This document shows positions 11,413 to 23,890 of a DNA stretch of 64,000 bases, piece after piece. The notes under the pieces are model-generated. The model ran no database searches and was not told where the DNA came from. It worked only from the letters and a program-made list of their open reading frames with translations. The stretch lies in assembly GCA_030278955.1 (NCBI GenBank), contig JAOANR010000014.1, forward strand, positions 16,680,068 to 16,744,067, read 5' to 3'. The first letter of the stretch is position 1. Every line of letters begins with the position of its first letter. Both the position numbers and the translations under genes were made by a program. The stretch comes from Hygrophila difformis (Eukaryota; Streptophyta; Magnoliopsida; Lamiales; Acanthaceae).

Positions 11413-12330
11413 GGTTTTTGCTACTTTCCTCCCTTTCTTTCTTTTTCTCTTCCCTCTCTCTCCATCATTCCAGATTTTCTTTCTTCTTCTCTGCAATTTC
11501 TCTTCTCGCTCTTTCTTCTTCATCCATTCTTTCTTTCTTCTCCGTTCTTTCTCTTCCTCCATTTCTTTCTTCTCCCTCTTTTCTCCATTTCCAGTTTTCT
11601 CTCTATTTTCTATCTTCTTTCTTGGTTATTGAGGGATGGATGGAGGAACTTTGAAGTTGGTGGGGTCGGCGGCGATTGGAGAGACAGGCGGCAGCGATGG
11701 CGACGAGGTGGCTGAAGAGGAGGGTGCCGGAGGTGGTCGGATTTGCGGCTGAGGAAGCGGGGGTGGTCGGCGGCGCTGCGACAGATCTGGGACGGCGGAG
11801 TGGAGTTCGAAATGGAGGCTGTGGTTGGAGCTGCAGATCTGGGGGCGGAGCTTGAGATGAATGGAGGTGACGCGGTGGCTGTTGGCGGCGCGGCTGCTGG
11901 AGTCGATGGGGGGGGGGGGGGGCTGCGTTGGTGCGAAGTTTGGTGGCGATGGCTGATTTGGAAATGGATGGAGGGATGAGGCGAAGATGGGGTTGAGGGT
12001 TTCGGAAGATGGGTGTTGGTGGTGCTCCGGTGACTGGTGGTGGATGAGAGGAGATGGAGGCGGGACAGCGGCGGCGGATTGGGGTGGCGGAGAGCAGGCG
12101 AAGCTCGGAGAAGAAGTGGTGGCAGAGATGGTGGCGCAAGGTGGGTCTGGGCGGAGATGCGGCGGCCGGAGCTTCAATCGGAGGAGGATGAGGCTAGTGG
12201 TGGCGCGTCGGAATCTTGCCGGAGCGGCGGTGGGCGGCGGCTGGCGGCGCCGGATTAGGGTTAGGTTTAGGTTTGAATTAGGGTTGGGTTTGGGCTTTTG
12301 GTTTGTTTGGGCCTGCAAAATTTTGTGTAA
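11413..12330. other. GC-rich insert in LTR copy A, possible captured gene fragment
   Basis: On the plus strand a pyrimidine-rich tract (11420-11630, CTTTCTTTCTTTTTC type) leads to ATGGATGGAGGAAC and then about 650 bp of GC-rich sequence with GGCGGCG and GGTGG runs. This resembles a plant 5' UTR followed by a first exon. Copies B and C have nothing comparable here. The longest reading frames are low complexity: minus-strand 11626-12318 gives a Pro/Ser-rich 230 residues with no domain. I do not call a gene. Confidence 0.4.
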
Positions 12331-12565
12331 TGGATTTGAGGAATTGGATCAATTGGGCTTCCAGATTGGGCCTTGAACTTGCTGGACTGGATTTTAATTG
12401 AACATGGACATAAGCCTAATCACCTGTAATTAATTGAAATCAAAAGTGATTAGTGGACCAATTAATTCTTTATTATATCAGAAAACAGAAAATAAAAATA
12501 AACATAAAAATTAAAATATATACATCAAAATATAAGACATAAAATATAATAAATAAGTATATTTG

Positions 12566-12652
12566 CTCCACTTGATATTTTGTTTGTGTTCCGTTTAATG
12601 AACTCGTGTTCCACCGAACAGATACTACCAAACCATAATTATCAAGTGGAGG
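12566..12652. repeat. Small inverted repeat, possible 87-bp MITE remnant
   Basis: CTCCACTTGATATTTT at the left is matched by AATTATCAAGTGGAG at the right. It is in the U3 of LTR copy A, and I see no equivalent in copies B and C. Confidence 0.35.
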
Positions 12653-13001
12653 ATTTTTAATATTTTTATCATGTTTTTGGGTTTTTTTATTATGAAATTA
12701 CTAAAAATAACAATATTTTTGTATTTTTAAATATCAGCTTATTATTTATACAAACTTGCATAAATCTGTCAAATTCAACTGCTTTCTTATTTAAATAAAA
12801 CCGGAATGCGATCAAATGTCCGTATTAGACACGGAAATAGATTGAAAATAATGGTCAATTTTGGCCATTATCAACATCCAACAGTATTTAAAAGCCAAAA
12901 ACTACACAAAATGTCACCAAGTAATTAAGACACCATCCAAAAGTGTTAACTAATATCTGACAATCCACATAAATCGAAAAAGCACTAACAAGTGAAACCA
13001 C

Positions 13002-14958
13002 TCAAGTAACTGTGATATCACCTCCGAATACATGACCTCCTCCATGGTCATCATCTCCCGAGCCCGGAGATGGAGGTCTACGACCTCCCCGCATCCTGTG
13101 TAACTCCTCCACCACAGTCTCCCACTTCTGTCCATAGCGTTCCAGAGTTGCCTTGAACTCTTCAAACTCCTCCCGAGTGATTTCATTCATGCTTGACTGT
13201 GGGGTACTGCTTCCACCCTTCCCCGTAGGCTGAATGAATTTAGCCAGTGATCCTAAAACATATTTATGATGTACAAAGAACGTGTTAAATTAATGTTGAC
13301 GTATTCGGGATGAAAGCAAGTAGTAAAACTATTTTACCTAGTCCATAAACGGCCTTCCGCCTATCGTGCCCACTAGCAACCTCATAAAAGGACCGGCTTG
13401 GATCGAATGGGGCTTGAGTTTGTGTAAGAATCGCTTTGATAGCATGGTACTCCTCCTGTTTGAAGTGACAACAATTACGTAAAAGTGAATGGACCAATTA
13501 ATGCCAGTTATAATATTTGTAAAACAATTAAAATTTTTCCAGTTTACATGGACCGTCTTTGATTTGAGATCAACCCAGGCATCCTTATGATGTTTCCTTG
13601 TGTGTGTATGCTCGTGCAACTCTGGATAGTTGATTTCCCTACCCTGTTCTTGTATCTACATTTAAATAAAAGGTTTAATAAATTATGAAGTAATAGGTAA
13701 ATGTGAATGGTTATCGAATATATATAACAATGCAACGCATACCAAGTGATCCAGTGTCGCATCGTGTGATCAAGACCCTGATGTGTGCGTCGGAAGAGCT
13801 GGAGCGTCTGCCTGACCTTGCCGCCTGTTCACCTTGTTCCTCTGTTGCTTTTCCTTGAACGCAGCGGAGCTCCAATAATTCTGCCTGGCCTCAGCAATTT
13901 CTCTGTTAAGTGGAAAATGTTTTTTACCACTTCTGATGTCCAAGGTGTAGTCTTTGTACCTACAACATCATTAGTGTCAAGTATACCGTTATTCATTGTA
14001 ATTAACTGTCTACTTAGTATACATATACAAAGTGCCGTTACTATTTTACCTTTGCACGTTCTTCCTCTCCCACTCTTTCTTTACTTGCACTTCGAGAGCA
14101 GGATCCCATTGAGCAATTTTCTGATTAACACATTTCAAAGTCATGTCAGACCGTTAGTAATAAGTAAAAGTACCGAACATTTATATATGTAATTGAGTTC
14201 AATTCATTACTTACTTGAAATTCACCCCAGTAAAAGTCCTTTGTCCTTTTGGTAACTTTCATCCATGAGATTCCTTCCTTGTCTGCCCGCATGGGATAAC
14301 AATCCCACATCTTTTTCACCAGTGCACCCGGGATTGTGATACTTAACATTTAAATTAATTAGGCACTAATTGGGAAACTGTTATGAAAATTAAGACAACT
14401 ATGAAACAGTCATACGAGACAACTTACACGCCATTCTTGGGCTTAAGCTCTGTCCTGTTCTCTATGGCCTGTGGGGGTTGTGGGGTTTGTTCATCAAGTG
14501 TACCATGTGCCTCAGCTCCTGATCCTAAAATTTGAACATATATGGAATTGAATTTAATGTTTAACTGTGCGTAAGTCAGATCCTGGAATTATATATACAA
14601 GTATGACTATATAGATGGAATTAAATTTAAGTTTAACATATATGGAATTTTAGCATACCTGGAGTCTGTGATGGGGGAGTCTCTGGTATCGCAGAGTCAG
14701 ATCCTTGTGTATGGACGAGTGGATCTTCAGGGCTTGAGGATTGTGCTGCTGCATAACATAGATTCAAAGTTAAGTACATATATAGAATAAATAAAGACGT
14801 TGAATTACACGAACCTGCCAAGTCTAGAGCCCATCGTTCGCGTGCCTCTCGCACCATCCTTGCAGTCTCGGCGGGCGTAGGTAGTCGTGGCGTAGATCCT
14901 GAATGCGATCCCAATCGGCTTGGAGTGCCTGAAGCCGAGCCACCCCCTGTTGAGACAT
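13002..14958 (-). pseudogene. CACTA tnpA-like gene (Ptta/En/Spm, Transposase_24 family), multi-exon
   Basis: Nine exons can be followed with GT-AG borders and continuous phase: 14815-14958, 14659-14748, 14428-14524, 14215-14341, 14050-14120, 13743-13959, 13548-13655, 13338-13455 and 13002-13252. They give about 408 codons; the first exon starts in mid-codon, so a short upstream start exon is missing from this model. Characteristic blocks are WDCYPMRADKEGISWMKVTK, QWDPALEVQVKKEWERKN, EIAEARQNYWSSAAFKEKQ, ELHEHTHTRKHHKDAW, FYEVASGHDRRKAVYGLG, and an acidic Gly-rich C-terminus. One in-frame TGA occurs in the sixth exon after THTSGS, a CGA-to-TGA type change. In En/Spm, TNPA binds the subterminal repeats. 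It sits directly downstream of the tnpD-like gene. Confidence 0.8.
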
Positions 14959-15061
14959 CTGTTAACAAAACAAGATGTAATATAAGTGACAAATTCATAT
15001 ATGTTAAATTTATGGACTTTATGCAACAAGTAAAAGGCATGTGTGTGTTACATGTTCATAT

Positions 15062-18000
15062 TCAAATTTGGAAATCCTCATCAGAGGTCTCTTCTGATGA
15101 TTCATCCATGTCAGTGTCATCTGATGTAGACAAATGGTCCGGGGATGTTTCTGAATCACTATCCTCATCCTGATTTAGATCTACAAGTTGGACTATATCG
15201 TCTGTTAACCGCTCTCGACAAGACGTAATGGTTGCAGTTTCAATACCAAGTTGTTCTGCAACATCTACTTGGAATGCCTCAACTTCTTCGCACATCTTTA
15301 CAGTAATCACACCCCTAGGCTTAATTTTACATACAACCAACCAATCACGAGTCCTAGGATTTGGTCTGTTCGTTGGAAATTGAACATAACACACTTGTTC
15401 AGCTTGGGTGGCAAATATGAATGGGTCATAGTAGGGCAAATTTTTTGTCTGATTCACCTCAACTATCTTGTAATTCTCATGAGTACGCGTTCCAATTCCC
15501 TCGCGAGTGTCAAACCATTTATATTTGAAGAATGCAATTTGCTTGAAAGGCAATGCAGGGTACTCTAGCACTAAAATCTCTTCGATGATACCGTAGAAAT
15601 CACGAGATTCCCCCGTAATGCACACTCCACTATTGTAAGTGGTTCGACGACTACCATGGTTTTCGGTGTGGAATTTCATCCCATTTACAAAATACATGGG
15701 AAATGATTGAGCTGTGGGAAGTGGTCCTTGTGCAAGTTCGAACAAGGACGGTATATCGGGCGGGTGTTCCACTAAGTACTCCTCAAACCATTTCGGAAAG
15801 TGGTGAGACATGGCAGCTGAGAGCTCAGGAACAGTAATCCGAGGATTAATAGAACACATATGTTGGTGGAACAACCTATAATTCATAACGATGTTTAATT
15901 TAGAATATAGCATAAATGAATGGCAAAGATAAGAAATACAAAGTACTAACTCGATATACGGTTCTGTTTCTGTGCAATTTAGGAGCACGTAATTGTGGGC
16001 GATCTTTAACTCTTGCTCGGTCATCCGCCTTCTTTTGGACCTACCCTGTGCACGTCCTCCTAATTTGAAAACATTAATAATCCTATCATCATCGAACGGG
16101 CAACCACCATCGTCATTCCTTGGCACATTTCTCTCACGTGTGAACACATGCTTCTCAAAGTAATGAGAACTAAAAAATGATGCCTCTCGCACTAGATAAG
16201 CGTTGCAGATAGACCCTTCAACGTGTGCCTTATTGCACACTGTACGCTTTAATAGGTACCTTGAATAAATAATCAGTACAAAATAATGTATTAGTCATGG
16301 TTAAAATGCCATTGTAACTTCATATGTCATTATTTTTTTAAATTCGTACCTTTCATAGGGATACATCCATCTTAACTGAACTGGACCAGCAACACTAGCT
16401 TTATAAGGCAGGTGGACAGGAAGATGCTCCATATAATCGAAGAATGCTGGTGTGAAAATGGTTTCTAGTTTGCAAAGTACTACTGGAATGTCTAACCCCA
16501 ATCTCTCCCTTTCATGTACTTTAATGGTTTTTGCAGTCAACATACGAAACACATTACTCAATTCTGTTATTGCCTCCCACACGGTCACTGGTAGTAATTC
16601 TCTCCATCCGATGGGAAGGAGACGTTGTAAGAAGACATGACAATCGTGGCTCTTCATACCAAACATCCTGTGTTTATTCGTGTCCACACATCTACCCAAG
16701 TTTGAAACACACCCATCTGGAAACTTCAAGCCTGCCACCCACTTCAGAAATACGTCTCTCTTATCCTTGTCCATTGTGTATACTGCCTTTGGATATCTTC
16801 CAGTACGGGCATCCCTATGCAATTCAGGCCTATTACACATAGTAACGATGTCCTCACGTGCTTTAGCATTGTCCTTTGTTTTCCCTTGTACATCCATCAC
16901 AGTGTTGAAGACATTCTCAAACACATTTTTCTCGATATGCATGACATCCAAGTTGTGACGGACCAAATTTGACTTCCAATATGGTAGATCCCAGAATATA
17001 GTCCTCTTTTTCCAACCACAAGTCTTGCTGATGGTTGTGTTTGCTTCCTCACTACCCATTTCAAAGACACGCTTAAGAACATGTGTCTCTATGTCCACCG
17101 ACAACACATCTTCCCCACTTCTATAGGTTGGTGGAAGCCCTTGCTCTACTCGATCCTTTATAAATCTGGCCTTATCTGATCTAAATGGATGGTCTCTAGG
17201 CAGGAACTTCCGGTGCGAATCAAACCACGACTGTTTCCCACCCTCCTTCAGTCGTATAGACTCAGTTCTTTCCATACAGCCCGGGCATGCAGTTTTCCCG
17301 TAGGTACTCCAACCAGACAACATTACATACGCTGGAAAATCTCCAATTGTCCACATCAGTGCCGCCTTCATCTGAAAGTTTTGTTTACTGTATGCATCGT
17401 ATGTGGTGATCCCGACGTCCCACAGATCCAGTAGCTCTTCAATCAACGGTTGGAGGTACACGTCAATCCTTTGTTATGGACTCGATTTGCCAGGTATTAT
17501 GGCTGTCAAGAACATATACTCATCCTTCATACACATACCTGGGGGGAGGTTGTACGGTGTCAATAGAACCGGCCAACAAGAGTATTGGGCCCCTGATTGA
17601 CCGAACGGTTGGAAACCATCGGTGCACAGCCCTAACCTCACATTTCGTCCCTCCGAACTGAATTCGGGATGAATATTGTCAAAGTGTTTCTATGCTTTGG
17701 AGTCGCATGGATGACACATCTCACCAGTACCCCCATGGTCATGCCCTAAATGCCATATCATGTATTTCGCAGTCGCCTCCGATGAATACAAACGTTTCAA
17801 TCTGTTCTTTAAAGGGAAATAGAACATATAACTTACTGCAACTTGTGATCCATTGCTAGAAACTTTATATCTCAGCCTATGGCAAAACTTACAGTTCTGT
17901 AAGGCCACATCGTCCCTCCAATACAACATACAACCTCTATCACAACAATCAATTTTCTTAACGGGTAATCCAAGGCCCTCAAAAAGTTTCTTTGCCTCGT

Positions 18001-18613
18001 AGAAACTCTTAACCATTGAGTGCTCCTTTGGCAGTGTATCAATCATGAGCTGACATAAGGTATCGAAGCATCTTTCAAATAGATTGTGCTCCGATTTAAT
18101 GTTTAACAACCGTGCAACTGTTGACAATAATGTCATTTTCTTACATCCAGGCCACAAATCCTTGTCCGCTGCATCCAACATGTCATAAAATAAATTTTCT
18201 TGTGGGTTGGGTTCCTTAGGGGGCATAGGCTCATCATCTACGTTATTTGGGAAGTCATTGGGAAATCCATACCCCATTCCATCAATTACCATCTGTCTGT
18301 AGTCGTTTGAATTATCTGTTGCACCTCCCGACGGTGCTTCATCATTATAAAGAGGGCGAAAGTTGTGTGGCTCTCCATGACAAGTCCATCGCTCGTAATT
18401 TTCTACAAATCCTTTCCTGTACAGGTGTCCTAGTATTTCCTTATCTGATAAATAACATCTATTCTTACATCTTGCACAAGGACACCGTATCATCCCTTCT
18501 ACTATATCACATTCGGGGTTTGCACGGAAAACCCGAAGAAATGATTTCACACCTTCCTTGAATTCAGGTGTTAGCTCCCCGCCGCGTGGGCGGTACATCC
18601 AACCGCGCTCCAT
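15062..18613 (-). pseudogene. CACTA tnpD-like transposase (tnp2, DUF4218, DUF4216)
   Basis: Three exons (16350-18613, 15951-16259, 15062-15875) join in phase to 1128 codons. The first intron (16260-16349) has GT-AG ends after YPYER. The second (15876-15950) is an in-frame 75 bp that could be read through. Domains in order: transposase-associated N-terminus (MIRCPCARCKN, ERWTCHGEP), tnp2 (LGLCTDGFQPFG, WSTYGKTACPGC, HNLDVMHIEKNVFENVFN), DUF4218 (SHDCHVFLQRLLPIGWRELL), DUF4216 (FYGIIEEILVLEYPALPF) and an acidic tail. Two point stops break it: TAG at 17690-17692, where a Trp codon is expected, and TAA at 17474-17476. Frame and splice sites are otherwise intact, so inactivation is recent. Confidence 0.9.
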
Positions 18614-19370
18614 TATCTAACTGAATTTTAGGAAAGGAAAAAAATGCTTAAACCAAAACATAGATTTTTAATAAAGAAACATATTATATGGGAATTCTTT
18701 TCTTTGTTATTTGTAGTTTATAAAAACAATGACACTAACAAGAATGACATATTATATGGGGTTGCGGCCCTTGCCCAACAGGTAACATGCAGAACAACAG
18801 ATTAGAAATGCACCCGATTTTAGGATTTTAGGGGTTGAAAGCATTTTTAGTATAATGGTGTTTTATCCTTTCAACTTTCGGACTCACTTTTGAGGGTGTT
18901 CAGCCAGCTGGAAGTTGGTTTGATTTGGAGCAACCACTTATAATGGTGTTTAGTAAGTAACTTTTTGAACTTGAAAAATAAGTACTATAATTTATTAATT
19001 TAGAATAGGTTGAAAATGAACATTCTGACCTTTTTAAACTAAACATTGTAATGTTAACCGTAATAATCATACTATAAGCTAACTAAATAACTCAAATGCT
19101 TCCATCTAACCTTATTGGAAAATGATTCCCTTTCTCTAGGTATTCGAGGAAATTAATGTTAATGCTAAGCTAAACAATCTACACTAAGATTTCAGAATTT
19201 ACCAACATACTAAACAAGCTAAAAAATCTTACAACAAGTTCAACAATAATTTCCCTTGATAATCATTCAAATAACATAATCTACTCCAATGAACTGAATT
19301 CACTGCAATGCAAAGTCATCATAGTAAAAAATCCATCAAAACATCAAACTAACAGATAGAAATCCTGAGA
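18614..19370. other. Region upstream of the tnpD-like gene, no gene seen
   Basis: AT-rich non-coding sequence between the tnpD-like start and solo LTR B. It should hold the leader or 5' introns of the transposase transcript, whose promoter end is the right end of the CACTA. I see no ORF or repeat worth naming. Confidence 0.5.
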
Positions 19371-19730
19371 GATTGTGATAATGGTCAGAAATGACCATTA
19401 CTTTCAATCCATTTCCGTGTCTTAAACGGGCATTTGATCGCATTCCGGTCTTACATTAAGTAAGAAAGCAGTCGAATTGGACTGATTTATGCATAATTGT
19501 AAAAATAATAAGCTGGTGTGAAAAAGGCATAAATATGTAATTTTATTACATATTTATGTTAGAAAAATCCAAAAAACATGAGAAAAAGAAATGAAAAGAA
19601 AAAGGAATGAAAAGATGGGCAAAAGAATAAAGCAAGCCCACAAAACACAAAAGATGGGAAAAGAGAGAAAAAGCCCACAAAAAGAATATTTTCGGCCCAT
19701 CTGGCCCAATCCAGCAGGCCCAGGAACACC

Positions 19731-19985
19731 TTTGTCGTGGAAGCCCCTTTGTCGCGATGCATGGTTCCGCGACAAAGGAGGGTTCCGCGACCAAGCAAGC
19801 TCAGATGAAGGAGAAGACCAGCCAGATACCTTTGTCGCGATACCTTTGTCGCGATGCCCTGCTCCGCGACAAACCTCCTGTTCCGCGACAAAGATGCACC
19901 ATTAGAGACACAAGACCCAGTCGAGAAGCTTTGCCACATGCAGTGTGTTCCGCGACCAAACTTGGTGCTCCGAGACAAAGCTGTG
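19731..19985 (+). repeat. Nested-palindrome array 1 of LTR copy B
   Basis: Two full units (about 19731-19795 and 19830-19891) and a partial one near 19948 use TTTGTCGCG and TTCCGCGACAAA cores. The plan is outer half, inner palindrome, outer half. The array is about 65 bp upstream of the TATA box. Confidence 0.8.
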
Positions 19986-20050
19986 ATGCGTGTGATGTCT
20001 AGAGACACAATGGGCTCAAATCAAGGCCCATGAGCTTAGGGTTTCCCCTC

Positions 20051-20057
20051 TATAAAT
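20051..20057 (+). promoter_or_regulatory. TATA box of LTR copy B
   Basis: CTCTATAAATATGAGG is a good plant TATA context. It lies between array 1 (upstream) and array 2 (downstream), which places array 1 in U3 and array 2 in the presumed transcript. Confidence 0.6.
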
Positions 20058-20684
20058 ATGAGGTGTTTCCTTTGAGCTAAAGGGTTGGAAGAATTTTAGA
20101 GAGAATAAACATTCTTGAAGACAAGTTGGGAGCTCAGTAGTTTAGTTTAGTTTAGGGTAGTTTAGTTAGGTTTTTCTTGTATTATTTAATTCATGCACTA
20201 GTTAGGTGTAGTTTATTGCACTTTGGTTAGATAGCCAGTTTTTACATCTTATTTCCTGTTCTAAACTTTTGTTTAAGGGTTTGTAATACCCAAATCATGG
20301 GTATTAACAACACCATTTAATAATATGGGAAAACATTCTCCATTTGTGTCCCAAAAATCATGAAATGGGTCTCACACCCCATGGATCTTACTGCTCTCGT
20401 TTTCTTTGGGTCATTTGATCCTTATTTTGCATTTTAATGTCACTACTTGGTGACTTTTTCTTTGGATAATGTTGCATGCTTATGGGTGATCAAGCTCAGA
20501 TTAGGGTTTCTTAAGTTTTAAGTTTGTTTTATTTCTATTATGTTCAAGCATGTTCTAGCTAGATTCAAATTCTGTTCTGTCAATTTTTAGCTTAGTTTAG
20601 CTTTTGAATCTGAAATGGGTGAGATCATACACAATGCATGCCACTGTTCCACTTTACTTTTCTGACATGTGTACTGGACACACC

Positions 20685-21153
20685 TTTGTCGCGGAACAAC
20701 TCTTGTCGCGGAACCACGTTCCGCGACAAAATGATGCTTTGGCGACAAAGGTGCCAAAGAACACTTGCTAGCCATATTTTAAAACCCTTGGTCGCGAAAC
20801 AACTCTTGTCGCGGAACCACGTTCCGCGACAAAATCCTGATTAGCGACCAAGGACCCAAATACTTGTGATTTTATTCTGGAAGGGCTTTGTCGCGAAGCA
20901 ACCTTGTCGCGGAACCACGTTCCGCGACAAAACCTCTTGTTCCGCGACAAGAATTATGCTCTTGTCCAATTTTCAACCTTTTTGTCGCTATGCCTCCTTG
21001 TCGCGGAACCATGTTCCGCGAAAAAATTTTTGCTTAGCGACAAAGCAAAACCCTAATTTCCAAAATCCCATTCCTCTTATTTCCCACCCTTTGTCGCGAA
21101 ACCCTTGTCGCGGACCCATGGTCCGCGACACAAATTCTATTCCGCGACAAAGT
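20685..21153 (+). repeat. Nested-palindrome array 2 of LTR copy B (five units)
   Basis: Five units begin near 20685, 20787, 20886, 20981 and 21089, about 100 bp apart. Each has an outer TTTGTCGC, about 8 bases, an inner stem TTGTCGCGGAAC, 3 bases, GTTCCGCGACAA, about 8 bases, and an outer GCGACAAAG. The spacers between units are unrelated to each other. Confidence 0.88.
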
Positions 21154-22681
21154 GGCATCTTTTTGCCAATTTTTGTTCTCCATCTTCTCCATTAATTAAT
21201 TGAACCTTTATATTAATATTTTGAGGTTGAAATCCAATGATCTCAACCCAGGATTAATTTGATATAAAGAACTTTGTTCAATTTCCCATTAAAAGATTCT
21301 TCTACAAATAATTAAACTCTAATGATCTAAGTATATAATCCGGACTGTAATTAATTAATTAATTAATTATGGAATGAGTGATTATTTGGACATAAAGAGT
21401 AAGTATGGAATAATTTCCATACCTTGCATGAGAAACCAATGTCTCTCATGCAAGATGACCCAAAAATATTCTCTTTTATTTATTTATTTTGTCTTTCCCG
21501 TGTTGTGTGAAACAGCTAGTAAGAGATATAACAGACTAATGTTGGCGGGTATTCCCACACGGATAACTAGCTCGTGGTCTGAATATTAATTATTAGTTGT
21601 TATTTTGCATGGTCCGGATAATGGTCGGTGGAAGCCTTGGCGGTTCTTCCATCCGGGATTATAATAGCTGCTCAGCTGACTCCTATCCGGATACAGTTTT
21701 CTTTTCTTTATTTTAATTTCAAACCCGAATCTGGAGCTGTAGTAATGTTAGATGATATATGCCAATGTCATCTAATAATTATTGCAGTAATGGAACATGT
21801 GGGTTTTTATCCAAAATTCACAGATAGTGGAGTCTAAGATGACCGCGGCAACTGTCATTTAGGGCATTCCACTGTCTAAAAACCGTTCCACCTGGAATAG
21901 TTGGGACCTGGATAGCAGATGTTTGCAGTCCGGATAACCCCAGTTATTTCAGTCATCTTTTTAGCCAAATATATTCTTCTCATCCCCGGCTATTTCATCT
22001 CTGTGTGTCAACTTCTGTCTAAACCCACTTTATATTTTGGGTTATTTAATTTTACACTTCTCTATAAATTTGTGCATGATATTATTATGTAGATATTGTG
22101 GTCGATATTATTTTGGGATCCTTCCCTTGGACATAGAAGTCTTGATTTAAATCAGATGTTTCATAATAAATTTCCAACAAAAATTCATTTATAAATCCGG
22201 ATCTGAGTAAGGGATAAATTCAACAGTTAAGACTAATTCATATCCGACTGAGGGTTGATTTTGGGAAATTAGAAGCAGAGTCAGCGATTAGGTCTCACCT
22301 AGACTGAAAGGATCTGTGTTTTAATTGAGAGTCTAGTACCTGATAGGGAATGATTTTCAGATTTATTATTTTCCAAAATTGCTGTTTGTTGGAAATCTTG
22401 TATTAAATATTGCACTGGGTCAGATTCTACTTGGATTCCGATAAGGTGTGACAGATAATACTAGAGGAACAACATTCGGGCCTTGGTTATTTTCTAAGGT
22501 AAGGTTGAGTATTCTTTCAACTGCTATCCTCTTCTGCCAAAGCCTATTTTTGAGTCCTGAGTGAGTGCATCCGGAACGAACTAATTTATTAGTTCGTTTC
22601 ATTAGTTTGTATCTCATAACCACCCGAAGGGAAGTGAACACTGCGAGCGGTTCACCGAGATTAGGGAATTCTTGATCCACA

Positions 22682-22700
22682 CCCAGTCATTCTGACTGGG
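22682..22700 (+). other. Conserved LTR hairpin (copy B)
   Basis: CCCAGTC and GACTGGG close a loop ATTCT. This is the counterpart of the copy A hairpin at 8297-8317, followed by the same GGCTTTCTTTTA. Confidence 0.6.
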
Positions 22701-23890
22701 GGCTTTCTTTTACTACCAGGGTCAAACTTTCAAAAACCTCCGAGTGATAGGATTTTAAATGCTTTCTTTATCGCTTTCTTTTAAATGCTTTCGTTAGAGG
22801 TCACTCGGTTGTATTGAGAGTTGTGTAACTGCTACTAGGACTGAGAGTTAAGGGATAGTTCAGGGCTTGATTAGAATCTTTGGGTGTGACATGGGGGAAT
22901 GATAGCAGTACTTGACACTTCAACTAATGATTTGTCAGGTGTTGCTTATCCACCACAGATAAATGACATACCTCTGCGCAGGGGCAGTTATCTATCTGTG
23001 GTATCTTAGATTTTGTTGTCTTAAGGCATGTAAACCCTTACTGTAAGTACCTGTCTGTTAAAGGGAACATAGTATAGGAAGCATGAGAGTTAGCTATCTG
23101 ATGGACTATCCCAAACTAAGATCTGTGTAACAAAATGGAAGTTTAATTGTGTTTCATCTGAATCTTGTCCAATCTTTATTCTTTTCTTCCTGTCTCTTCT
23201 GTCTCATTTTAAATCTGCTTTCTTAGATAATTTTAACCGCTTTCTTAGAATAATCTTATTGCTTTCTTAGACTAAATTTAATTCGCTTTCTAGAATAATT
23301 TTATCTGCTTTATTTTAATTACTTTCATAACTTAGTTTAAATTCTGTCAAGTAGTTGTTAGTCATTTCACAAACTTGAATCGAGTAACCGAGTGGAAAAT
23401 CTTAGTAAACGGCGTGGGCCCTGCTTCCATCGCACATCCTCCAGTGAACGATCCGGTACTTACTATAAATACTGCAATTTTTGACTCCGTGCGCTTTCGG
23501 GGGCACAGTTTCTTAGCACGAGTAAATAAAAAATGTGATTGTTCAGAAAATACTCATGTAGTGGGAATTTGTCAAAAGTTTCATGGCAGGGAATCTCATG
23601 GCAAGAATTGATGAGAAGTATCATGGCACATATACCGGGGACCCTCAGTGTGACAGGCTGAAGGTCAATCTATCCCGGTTGTACCATGAGACTTGTCAAA
23701 AGTTTCATGACATGAGAGGACTGCAGCGCCATTTGAAATTAAAGCACCCCACCTGAGTAATAAAGAGTGATACTCTTAATATATCTCTAAACCCATTCCA
23801 TAAATCATAACTCCTTCACTTAATAAATTCAAACTCGATATATTTCAGAAAATACTCGTGTTAATGAAATTTGTCAAAAGTTTCAGATTG

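Larger units (their letters stand above)
7002..12873 (-). mobile_element. Solo LTR (copy A) of the large LTR family
   Basis: In the LTR sense it starts TGATAATGGCCAAAATTG (at 12873) and ends GTCAAAAGTTTCA (at 7002). It is flanked by a perfect 5-bp duplication ACATC (6997-7001 and 12874-12878). No internal region or second LTR is present, so it is a solo LTR left by recombination. Its U3 start and its last 2.7 kb align with copies B and C. At 5872 bp it is about 1.3 kb longer than they are, because of extra sequence in the upstream half. It holds two palindrome arrays and a TATA-like box. Confidence 0.93.
19376..23885 (+). mobile_element. Solo LTR (copy B) of the large LTR family
   Basis: It starts TGATAATGGTCAGAAATG and ends GTCAAAAGTTTCA. 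It is flanked by a perfect duplication GATTG (19371-19375 and 23886-23890), with no internal domain. At 4510 bp it is very long for an LTR. Both flanks are CACTA sequence, so it inserted into the transposon. It lies in inverted orientation to copy A. It contains palindrome arrays on both sides of a TATA box and, from about 21185 on, a 2.7-kb part shared with copies A and C. Confidence 0.94.

Noticed and set aside
11626..12318. Minus-strand frame of 230 codons, Pro/Ser-rich
   Set aside because: Low-complexity product of GC-rich sequence, with overlapping frames of similar length on both strands and no domain.
12318..12373. TTAGGG-like motifs suggesting telomeric sequence (near 12255-12290)
   Set aside because: Only a few irregular TTAGGGTT/TTAGGTTT copies, and plant telomeres are TTTAGGG arrays. 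It is part of the GC-rich insert.
20685..21153. Regular palindromic repeats with spacers that recall a CRISPR array
   Set aside because: This is a plant retrotransposon LTR. The units are nested inverted repeats, not identical direct repeats, the spacers vary in length and no cas genes occur.
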